Below are positions 55,713-64,000 of a DNA stretch of 64,000 nt, in pieces (within the stretch, counting starts at the first letter, position 1; every line of letters begins with the position of its first letter). Source of the stretch: Achatina immaculata (taxonomy: Eukaryota; Mollusca; Gastropoda; Stylommatophora; Achatinidae); assembly GCA_009760885.1 (NCBI GenBank), contig CM019691.1:27155314-27219313 (forward strand), read 5' to 3'. The position numbers were made by a program, and so were the translations under genes. Under the pieces are notes generated by a model that was not told the origin of the DNA, searched no databases, and saw only the letters and a list, made by a program, of their open reading frames with translations.

Positions 55713-57022
55713 TACGAGGGCGTTCAGAAAGTAATGCATCACATCATTTTCTCAGGAGCTGTTTATTCCAAAAGCATGGAATTTATACACAGTATACTTG
55801 GATATGTCATGTAAACATCGGTATTATTCAACATAATCACCATCGACTTGTACGGCTTTACACCAGCGCGAAACAAGTGCGTGTATTCCTAGCCCGTACC
55901 AGATTTTCTCTTGATTATGTAGCCATTTCCTCGCTGCATGAATCACTCCTTCGTCATCTTCAAATCTCACTACTTGGAATGCATCTTTAAGTGGACCAAA
56001 CAGTTGGAAATCAGAGGGTGCCAGATCGGGACTGTAGGGTGAATGGGGTAGTAGAGCCTAACCCAATTTGGTGATCGCTTCCCGTGTTTGAGGGCACGCA
56101 TTGTCGTGAAGGAGAAGCAGGTCTGCTGGATTCTTGTGAGGCCGAACTCTGCGGAAACGTTGATTGAGTTTTTTCAGTGTCTTAATGTAAGCTTGCGAAT
56201 TGATTGTCTCTCCTCTTGGCATAACATCCACAAGAATCACACCTTTGATGTCCCAAAAGACAGTGATCATGACTTTTCCAGCTGAAGGAGTTGTCTTGAA
56301 TTTCTTTCTTCGTGGTCACTGCGGATGATGCCACTGTATTGACTGTCTTTGTGTCTCAGATTCAAAATGATGTGCCCAGGCTTCGTCACCTGTTGCGATC
56401 TTAGCCAAAAAGATCTCTCCCTCAGAATTGAAACGCTGTAACAATTAGAAGAAATTGCTTTCCTTTGCAATCGACGTTCATTTGTGAGACTTCGAGAAAC
56501 CTATCTTGCACAGACCATATTAAAATCCGAGAGCTTTTATAACTGCATTTGCACTACCATTGCCGACTGACAGCTTTAAGGTCAACTGTTGAGGAGTGAT
56601 ACGCCTATCAGTATGAATAATGCCATCAGCCTTGGTGGCTGTGGCAGGATGTCCACAGCGCTGCCAATCATGCAACTCCTTATCTCCACTTATTGATTCT
56701 TTGATTCTCTGAACACAGCGAGTGATTGTGCTCCTATTGGCTGCAACTTCCATACACACCACATAGACGCTTGTGACTGTTCACAACAGTTTCCTTCTCT
56801 ATAAGGAGAAACTCTTTATCACAATTCGCTGCTTACCAAGTTGCTAACATGCTACATTTCAACGGTTAAGACAGCCATATTCTTTGGCCGGTTGTGGTGC
56901 AATTTGGTTCACACAATCGGCACATGCCATATTTAAAGTGTGCAAAATTTCAATCTCCTATCTTCATTATTAACTGAAAAAAAAAAACGGCGTGGTGCAT
57001 TACTTTCTGAACTCCCCTCGTA
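55713..57022 (-). mobile_element. Mariner-like DNA transposon 2 (inactive), with TIRs and TA target sites
   Basis: Left TIR CGAGGGCGTTCAGAAAGTAA followed by TGCA (from 55715), right TIR (reverse complement) CGAGGGGAGTTCAGAAAGTA followed by ATGCA. They are identical apart from one indel and one mismatch at the CG/GAG step. TA flanks at 55713 and 57021. Length about 1.31 kb. It lies 640 bp upstream of the second furin-like exon. Confidence 0.93.
55826..56830 (-). pseudogene. Mariner 2 transposase, broken
   Basis: Minus-strand segments in order: AANRSTITRCVQRIKESISG, ELHDWQRCGHPATATKADG, DRRITPQQLTLKLSVGNGSA (HTH), NERRLQRKAISSNC, ERSFWLRS in one frame and FLAKIATGDEAWAHHFESET in another (first Asp in GDEAW), VMITVFWDIKGVILVDVMPR, LLLLHDNACPQTREAITKLG (second Asp), a TAG stop, then HSPYSPDLAPSDFQLFGPL (third Asp) and CKAVQVDGDYVE stop near 55826. 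HDNA to D spacing is 30 codons rather than 34, from a small in-frame loss after HDNA. At least two frameshifts and one stop. Confidence 0.92.
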
Positions 57023-57339
57023 TTTATCAATAAGTAATGGCTTCTGCCATCTTATTAGTTGTTCGTGAGATTTGGTTTGTTTTCAAACCAGCAGGCCGAA
57101 AGGAACATTAAGTTAGCTTACTCCTAGCTTCACTGATTTATTTACTGGGCTAATGATTTCATTTGTTGTTGTTGTTGTTTACTTAAGACTCTTTTCACTG
57201 TTTCTTCATTTAGCTCATGATTTAAGTGATTTAATTCAGTGAGATCATGATTTACTGATTCCTTCGGTCGTACTTTCATTTATTGGTCCATTCACTCACG
57301 ATTTTATCGTTTCATCACGAAACTGGATTTTACCGATTT

Positions 57340-57606
57340 TATTCCCTTAAACGATTCCACTGGTTTCATTCACTTTAAAAGTGACTTTACTGATTTTATT
57401 CATACAAAGTCACTGTTTTCATTCACATAAACAGTCTCACTGATTTCACACTTAAACAGCATCACTGATTTCACACATAAATACCTTCCTTCACTGATTT
57501 CATTCACGTAAATGATTTCACTGATTCCATTCACATAAATGATTTCACTGATTCCATTCACATAAACAGCTTCAGTGATTCTGTTCACATAAAATGATTT
57601 CATTCA
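57340..57606. repeat. Minisatellite, 27-bp unit, next to the exon's 3' splice site
   Basis: CATTCACATAAATGATTTCA plus CTGATTC recurs every 27 bp (57501, 57528); looser copies extend left to about 57230. It ends in (CATT)n only 60 bp before the exon at 57667. Confidence 0.88.
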
Positions 57607-57666
57607 TTCATTCATTCACGCATTCACACTGTCTCTTTTACTTTCTTCTCTTATTTTTCTCTTCAG

Positions 57667-57755
57667 ACATGGCACGAGATGTGCAGGAGAGGTTGCAGCC
57701 CAGGCAGACAACCACGTATGCAGCGTTGGAGTGGCTTTCAATGCTAAGATTGGAG
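57667..57755 (+). CDS. Furin-like proprotein convertase, exon with the catalytic histidine (89 bp)
   Basis: Encodes (R)[18 protein letters not shown] followed by [20 protein letters not shown] is the invariant active-site His motif of furin/kexin proteases, so the exon carries the second residue of the Asp-His-Ser triad; the Asn of ADNHV and the Cys after it match a calcium-site and a disulfide position in furin (family knowledge). Acceptor: CTTTCTTCTCTTATTTTTCT then CTTCAG, ending at 57666. Donor GTAATT at 57756. The first base A completes the Arg codon begun at 18145-18146; the last base G starts the codon before the expected RMLDG exon, which is not in the window. AFNAKIGG recalls PC5/PACE4, DPDPQPRY of the previous exon recalls furin, so the paralogue stays open. 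Confidence 0.92.
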
Positions 57756-58008
57756 GTAATTTTTTTTTTTTGGTTGGGGGGGGGAGAACACCTGACTCGA
57801 CTTGCAGGTCTTATCGTTTCCGCCTGGGATCATTTTAGTTCCGAGAGTCACACCCCAGTATCAGAAATGTCAAGACAGTTGGTGGCGGGGCTTTGTGGGG
57901 GGGGGGGGGGTGGCGTAGGATTAAAAGTCTGTTGTTGTTGTTGTTACTAGTGCCTAAACTTTCTGAGCGAACTTTATTAATCACAAACCTTCTGAACCTT
58001 CTCAGACT

Positions 58009-58128
58009 TTTAGTTTCTGAACTGGATGTCTACATTAACCACAAACGTTTAGTTTCTGAACTGGATGTCTACACTAACCACAAACGTTTAGTTTATGAAC
58101 TGGAGGTTTACATTAACCACAAATTGTT
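58009..58128. repeat. Short tandem repeat, 39-bp unit, 3 copies
   Basis: GTTTCTGAACTGGATGTCTA plus CATTAACCACAAACGTTTA repeated three times. Confidence 0.9.
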
Positions 58129-58639
58129 TCTGAAGTGAGTTTTTGTAGCAGAACTTTTGAAATGTGACGCAGGCTTGCACGAGTTCTCTGGTACCCTGGC
58201 GAGAGTGCGGCTTTTGATAGGGGCCTTCAGCATCACTCGTTTCTTAAAATAGACGTAGGTGTCTGTCTTTACAAATTCGACACCTAGTTCATGTGCGGGG
58301 ACGAGCTCGGAGAAATACACTGCATTTAGAATAGAGCTAGAAAGCATAAGAAGAGGAAATGACGGAAAACACATAAGAACCAGACTTTTAAAGTAGTTTG
58401 GTCGTATCGTGGCCGGACACGGAGCAGGAAAGAGTCGAAGAGTTGTGTCTGATGCTGCCTTCTAGGGGGTCCGCCGTGCGTACTGGACAGCGGTTGCTTG
58501 GTCGGTCATATCCAAGGACGGAGGTGTGATAATACGCAGGAACCAGTGCAAGACTTGCAGAAAATCGTGCTAAACGTAAAAAGAACTATTACGTGACAGC
58601 GATGCTTTTGAATGGATAACACATCATGAATTGGAGAGA

Positions 58640-59875
58640 GATGAGCTTGATTAGATTCACTGCGAGAAAGGTAGGTAAACTGGAGATCCAGTATAGGCAG
58701 ATAAACTGGAGATCGGGTATAGCCAGGTAAACTGGAGATCCGGTATAGCCAGGTGAACAACCAAAACCGTGGAGATGGTCATGTGGAAAATATAGCGCGA
58801 ACTGAAGATACAGTGTAACGAGTCTTCTCTGGGGAGATGATCATGTGGAGGAGATAAAACAAACTGGAGATCCAGTATATCCAGCCATCGCCGGGAACAC
58901 GATCATGTGGAGGAGATAAAACAAACTGGAGGTCCAGTATATCCAGCCATCGCCGGGAACACGATCATGTGGAGGAGATAAAACAAACTGGAGGTCCAGT
59001 ATATCCAGCCATCGCTGGGAACACGATCATGTGGAGGAGATAAAACAAACTGGAGGTCCAGTATATCCAGCCATCGCCGGGAACACGATCATGTGGAGGA
59101 GATAAAACAAACTGGAGGTCCAGTATATCCAGCCATCGCCGGGAACACGATCATGTGGAGGAGATAAAACAAACTGGAGGTCCAGTATATCCAGCCATCG
59201 CCGGGAACACGATCATGTGGAGGAGATAAAACAAACTGGAGATTCAGTATATCCAGCCATCGCCGGGAACACGATCATGTGGAGGAGATAAAACAAACTG
59301 GAGATTCAGTATATCCAGCCATCGCTGGGAACACGATCATGTGGAGGAGATAAAACAAACTGGAGATTCAGTATATCCAGCCATCGCTGGGAACACGATC
59401 ATGTGGAGGAGATAAAACAAACTGGAGATTCAGTATATCCAGCCATCGCTGGGAACACGATCATGTGGAGGAGATAAAACAAACTGGAGATTCAGTATAT
59501 CCAGCCATCGCTGGGAACACGATCATGTGGAGGAGATAAAACAAACTGGAGGTCCAGTATATCCAGCCATCGCTGGGAACACGATCATGTGGAGGAGATA
59601 AAACAAACTGGAGGTCCAGTATATCCAGCCATCGCTGGGAACACGATCATGTGGAGGAGATAAAACAAACTGGAGATCCAGTATATCCAGCCATCGCCGG
59701 GAACACGATCATGTGGAGGAGATAAAACAAACTGGAGATCCAGTATATCCAGCCATCGCCGGGAACACGATCATGTAGAGAAGATAAAACAAACTAGAGA
59801 TCCAGTATATCCAGCCATCGCCGGGAACACGATCATGTAGAGAAGATAAAAGAAACTAGAGATCCAGTATAGCCA
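58640..59875. repeat. Minisatellite, 62-bp unit, about 18 copies, with an older about 26-bp core at the left
   Basis: GGAGGAGATAAAACAAACTG, GAGATCCAGTATATCCAGCC, ATCGCCGGGAACACGATCAT recur every 62 bp (GATAAAAC at 59101 and 59163). At 58670-58760 simpler AGGTAAACTGGAGATCC units of about 26-30 bp precede it and share the core. Variants occur in runs: GAGGTCC with CGCCGGG (58920-59220), GAGATTC with CGCTGGG (59290-59520), then GAGATCC with CGCCGGG (59640 on). Confidence 0.95.
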
Positions 59876-61455
59876 GCCTGCAAGAAGAGATGGATCAGAT
59901 TTATGACGATTAATTGATGGCAGTAATAACGGCTTGTTTTATTACTTTTTTGTGTTCTTTTCACTTGACGTCTCATATTTGTATTACACATGTTTGATAT
60001 ATTAAAACATGGAAATAGGACAGTATAATCTGTTCTTACATTTAAAACGCGTATGAACAAGCGTGAGATTAGTCTGAATAGTGTGGAAGGAGATGGAATG
60101 GTGGGCTGGAAGAGTTGACAAGGAAAGTAAAGGAGGGATATCATGTTGTAGAGGGCGCGCTGGTTTCTTCGTTTTATCACACTCACCTGGTTTTTTTTTG
60201 TGGTGGGGGGGTGGGGGGGTGGGAGAGAAGGAGAAGAGATAGAGGGAAGAGTGACGTCACTTGCCTAGTCCAAGCTTGTTTCAGCTGGAAAAGACCAGCA
60301 GGATATCAGGGAACGTAAGAAGTGGTGTAAATACTTGTTTCACATCGGCAGCGCAATTCTCCTTGAGCTGTGCAGTAATTTCTCTGTGTAAGACTGCCAG
60401 TTTGGGGCATCCTCCTTGGTTTTTTTTCCTGTATAGATAAAAATGTATCCTACTTTTAACCTTTAGAGCTTTTTTTTTTTTGGGGGGGGGGGGGGTGAGG
60501 AGGGGATGTATGGGAGAGAATCTTCAATTTCTCATTATGGTGGCCGCGTCTTGTTTTTTTATATTTGTTATGTTTTTTTTCTAAAAGAAAATGTGATCCA
60601 AGTGCGACTATTTAGATTTTTTTTTCGAAAGATAAATATTATGATATCTGGGGGAGGGAGGGGTTGGGGTGTTGGTGTTGGACAAAAAAAATGATTGCCT
60701 ATTTTTAAAAAAATATAAATAATTACCTCTTTTCAAATTTAAAACTTAAGATTAAAAAACATTTAAGATAATTTCTGAATTATTTTGTTTAAATATACAT
60801 TTTTTGATGAAGTAATTTATTCAGAGGTAAATACTCCTCAGTTTTCGTGTGATTAAAAAAAAAAAGTGTAAACGCGATAAATGGTTGTCGCATGTGTTCA
60901 GTATCTTGTATAAGTTTGGCAAAGAAAAACAATGATCGGTCCCTGGTGGACGGGAGTTTGTTACATTTGAAGAAGAACATGTGGAAAAGCATTATATTCT
61001 TCCATGTGTTTAGCATCTTCCTCACCCGTAGTATGGCATCGCGAAAGCCCCAAATCTTGTGGCTTGTTGTGGCTTGGATTTTTTTAAAAAACTGATTCTG
61101 TTGTATAAGTTGCAGATTGCCTCCCTTCGTAAACACAGCGAGAAGGGGAGGTTGGGGGGGGGGGGGGGGGGGAATTAGGAAACGAACGCCAGGATGTCGG
61201 TTATTCCAAAAGTGGACGTGTTTTCTCCTCTCTCCTCCCCCACCCCCACAGACACATACATTGGGGGGGGGCGATAAAGGGGAAAAGGTAGCGCCAATGG
61301 ACATCAGAAGCAATTGAGCGAAAAATGTTTCGCGGGCGCAAGGGATGTGGGCCAGATAAGGGGACAGCGGCCCAAGTTTGGTGATCACTGCGATATGTAT
61401 ACCTTTTTATTTTAACATGTAGTTTACATTAAATGTTAAAACAAAAGCACACAAA
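59876..61455. other. Gene-free stretch with G homopolymers
   Basis: G-runs at 60204-60222, 60482-60495, 61155-61173 and 61262-61271. No gene recognised; a minus-strand frame across 60789-61388 has no motifs. Confidence 0.45.
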
Positions 61456-61798
61456 AAATCTTATATCCTTCCGTGCCGTTAAACGTCACACAGGGCTCGC
61501 AAAGTAGTTCGCCATTTTTTCCTATCTTCGGCGAGTCTTTCAACCTCATCAAAGGATTTTACACCTGTTAATTTGGCCTCTCTTAACAATGTCCTCTTCA
61601 GAGTTTCATGCGGTCTGCCTCTTTTTCTTTGGCCTGTTGTGTTCCACTTGATAGCTTGTTTTGTGATTCTCTGATCGTTTCTTCTCATCACGTGACCAAC
61701 GTATGTCCATCTCCTTCTCCTGATCACCCATGAGACAGGTTGTTGTTCAGTCATCTGTCTTATCTCTACATTGTTCTTGAATTCGTTCCATTTGATGC
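61456..61798 (-). pseudogene. LINE family C, 5'-truncated 3' end
   Basis: Reads QMTEQQPVSWVIRRRRWTYV, GHVMRRNDQRITKQAIKWNT, TGQRKRGRPHETLKRTLLRE, SFDEVERLAEDRKKWRTTL, RALCDV stop. Open for 91 codons and about 90 percent like the 8893-9300 copy by eye, including the 3' UTR. The break at 61798 (GATGCCATC) is inside the segment retained at 9250. Confidence 0.88.
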
Positions 61799-61984
61799 CA
61801 TCAGTTTGATAAAAACATGAAAACCACGTGGTGTTGGCAGCGAGACATTGGAGTTAGAAAATTCCTTTCTTATGTTTTTTTTCCTGTCATTGATGATTGT
61901 ACTCTCTCCTTACCCTTGCCTTGCCTTCCCCCCCCCCCTCCAACTCTTTCACTCTCGCTCCATCTCTCAAGCAATTGTATTCTC

Positions 61985-62470
61985 TTAAGCAGTTGTATTC
62001 TCCCAAAACCAAGGCTTGACATGTTTAAAAGTAAGCTTCTCTTACTTAGCTACACACCTTTGGAATGCCCTACCAACTCATATAAAATTTATAAGTAATA
62101 TTCGTTCTTAAACTTCAAACTTTGTTAACATTTGTCTGATATGGACTATATGCCACCCTAACCATAGTCTGAAGTAGTTTAAAATATGGCTCGATTGTTG
62201 TAATTTTTTTTAAAATACTGCTTTTCTATAAATTTTTTCGTTTTGAAAGAATGTAAGAATGCAAGTTTATTTCATGCCGTTGCATAAATCAGAGCGTGGA
62301 GTGTATGGACAAGAGATAAGTTTATTATTTATTTTATGTGATCATTTAATTGTATCGTCATGATTATTATGCTCATTAACAGTTGCTGACTGACTGTGAC
62401 TGAGTGAAAGCTTTATGATGAAGGGCAGAATGTTAGACTGGCCTACGTGCCCAATTCTTAACCCTTTCTT
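61985..62470 (+). mobile_element. Family E retroelement 3' copy
   Basis: Coding remnant KTRLDMFKSKLLLLSYTP and ECPTNSYK (FKSKL...WNALP-type C-terminus of CR1/L2-group LINEs), then 3' UTR ending GATGAAGGGCAGAATGTTAG, ACTGGCCTACGTGCCC, AATTCTTAACCCTTTCTTTC. A C/T-rich stretch precedes it at 61925-61975. Confidence 0.6.
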
Positions 62471-62560
62471 TCCCTCCCTAAATATTCTTATCCTCATTAT
62501 ATATTTTGAAACCGTTGCTAGTCTGATTCTCATTGTGTAGGACAATAAGAAAGTTGAGAG

Positions 62561-62781
62561 ATAAAACTGAATTGCCTGCCCAGATCGGATAAAACTGAAT
62601 TGCCTGCCCAGATCGGATAAAACTGAATTTCCTGCCCAGATCAGATAAAACTGAATTGCCTGCCCAGATCGGATAAAACTGAATTGCCTGCCCAGATCGG
62701 ATAAAACTGAATTTCCTGCCCAGATCGGATAAAACTGAATTGCCTGCCCAGATCGGATAAAACTGAACTGCCTGCCCAGAT
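62561..62781. repeat. Minisatellite, 28-bp unit, 8 copies
   Basis: ATAAAACTGAATTGCCTGCC plus CAGATCGG every 28 bp (62581, 62609). The variant AATTTCC appears at every third position (units 3 and 6). Confidence 0.95.
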
Positions 62782-63400
62782 CGTTACCATTTGTAATTTA
62801 AGCTCATTCATTCGTTCCTTGTCTTGTTTTCTTTTAAAAACGCGAGTAATTCATGCCATACAAAGTCAGGCTTTTCATTTACACTTATCAGAAGTCTGAT
62901 TTTTTATGCAGTTTCCTAACATGAGAATAACAATCCATTACTTAACCACTAGTGCTACTTGCGCCATAGTTTGAGAACCACCAAAGATCCCAGTTCTCCT
63001 GTTAACATCAGAATACCGCCCATCGCCTTACCTCTAGTGATAATCGCACCATATTATGAAAACCACCAGATACCACTTCCACTGGGTTAGCCTCAGATAA
63101 CTACCCATCACCTTTACTACCAGTGATACTCGCATCACATTGTGAGACCCTCTGGAAGAAGAGAGAGAGAGAGGGGGGGGGAAGGGGGGGAGGAATATCC
63201 GTGTGTCCAAAAGCATCTCATCAATTAAAGCTACATTACCTTCATTATCCTTGTCTGACAGTTCTTCAGTTTAGGAAATCTATTTTTCATGTTATCATTT
63301 GTGGGCGGTATTTTTCTTACACCTGCTACACGCTAAGTGGTGAGCAAGCCGCATGTGAAGAAACAGCTGTACTCTTTATTCTGTCCTCGTTCTCTTCGGT
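62782..63400. other. Gene-free stretch
   Basis: Loose repeats of ACCTCTAGTGATAATCGCAC type at 62940-63150 (about 90-bp spacing, three copies) and a G-rich run at 63173-63192. No gene recognised. Confidence 0.5.
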
Positions 63401-63680
63401 TCTGTTTCAGACCCTGTAAGCTGTTTGTTCATCCGACAATTTACTGTTTCAGACCCTGTAAGCTGTTTGTTCATCCGACAGTTTACTGTTTCAGACTGTA
63501 AACTGTTTGTTCATCCGACAGTTTACTGTTTCAGACCCTGTAAGCTGTTTGTTCATCCGACAGTTTATCGTTTCAAACCTTGCAGGCTGTTTGTTCATCT
63601 GACAGTTTATCGTTTCAGACCGTGTAAGCTGTTTGTTCATCCGACAGTTTACTGTTTCAGACTCTGTACACTGTTCATCT
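63401..63680. repeat. Minisatellite, 42-bp unit, about 7 copies
   Basis: GTTTGTTCATCCGACAGTTT plus ACTGTTTCAGACCCTGTAAGCT recurs every 42 bp (63423, 63465). One copy lacks 3 bp. A separate 33-bp duplication (GTTCTGATTGTTTACTGGAG) lies at 63760-63830. Confidence 0.93.
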
Positions 63681-63834
63681 GACGTATTGACTGTAATTTA
63701 CAGTTTCAGTGGGTTCTTCAAGTGTTATTAACTGTCCCTAACATTTTCTGTTATTTTACAGTTCTGATTGTTTACTGGAGTCTTATTTTACAGTTCTGAT
63801 TGTTTACTGGAGTCTTATTTTGCAATTCTGATTG

Positions 63835-63868
<34 letters not shown>

Positions 63869-64000
63869 AACCTTAAGTGCCCAGGACACATGGGGCTTCC
63901 GCAGGGGTTTTCCACAAATGCCTGTCCTTTGCCTTTTTTTTCTGCTCTTGCCCAGGTGAGCCCTCTGTTACTCAACATCCTTTCTGTTGTTCTTCTCCAT
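63835..64000 (-). mobile_element. LINE family A 3' end with (GA)n tail, running off the window
   Basis: The minus strand reads, from the window edge, MLSNRGLTWARAEKK, GQAFVENPCGSPMCPGHLRL, then (GA)n at 63837-63869 (seen as CTCTCT on the plus strand). It is the best copy of the family's last 130 bp here and supplies the segment deleted from the 3802-6781 copy. Confidence 0.9.

Larger units (their letters stand above)
18147..57666 (+). other. 39.5-kb intron of the furin-like gene
   Basis: Begins GTGAGT and ends with a long pyrimidine tract and CAG. It is bounded by two exons whose frame and protein match each other exactly, so the two exons belong to one gene. It contains most of the transposons and minisatellites listed here. 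No further coding exon of the gene was recognised inside it. Confidence 0.85.

Noticed and set aside
60789..61388. Minus-strand 199-codon frame
   Set aside because: Crosses poly-C/poly-G and A-runs, composition is biased and no domain is visible.
63425..63682. Plus-strand frame of 85 codons with CLFIRQFTVS repeats
   Set aside because: The unit length is 42 bp, a multiple of 3, so the frame stays open by chance.

Overview
The window is animal nuclear DNA, probably from a mollusc or another lophotrochozoan invertebrate. This is an inference from its AT-rich base composition, very long introns, RTE-type LINEs with microsatellite tails, tRNA-derived SINEs, a Helitron and mariner/Tc1 relics. The species cannot be read from the sequence. 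Almost every open frame here is a repeat or a dead transposon. There is no bacterial, viral or CRISPR content.

One host gene can be supported. It is a furin-like proprotein convertase (subtilisin/kexin family, S8B) on the + strand, seen as two small coding exons at 18070-18146 and 57667-57755. They join in frame through a split Arg codon (AG|A) and encode SYDVNGHDPDPQPRYD...NENR followed by [10 protein letters not shown]...[11 protein letters not shown], a stretch of the catalytic domain that includes the active-site His. The intron between them is 39,520 bp. The preceding exon (catalytic Asp) and the following exon (RMLDG region) were not found, so positions 1-18069 and 57756-64000 are read as parts of the flanking introns.

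The rest is intron cargo. (1) About 24 minisatellite arrays with units of 23-73 bp; five arrays of unrelated sequence share a 35-bp period. (2) LINE relics of at least five families: a near full-length RTE-like copy at 3802-6781 (minus) with a 12-bp target-site duplication, several (GA)n-tailed 3' fragments of the same family, families named here B, C and E, and older RT fragments. (3) DNA transposons: two mariner relics (15286-16599 +, 55713-57022 -), a Tc1-like relic (39559-40815 -), two further HTH transposase fragments (37.0-37.7 kb), and a 1.6-kb Helitron (53947-55535) that keeps both termini and the end of its Pif1-type helicase. (4) Three tRNA-derived SINE families, one copy of which sits inside a minisatellite.

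No novel multi-gene system is visible. The points worth a second look are the two cryptic exons spanning a 39.5-kb transposon-filled intron, the recurrent 35-bp period, LINE tails and LINE coding segments turning into tandem repeats, the inverted LINE B pair with microhomology, and an unplaced nuclease-like ORF fragment at 23445-23955.
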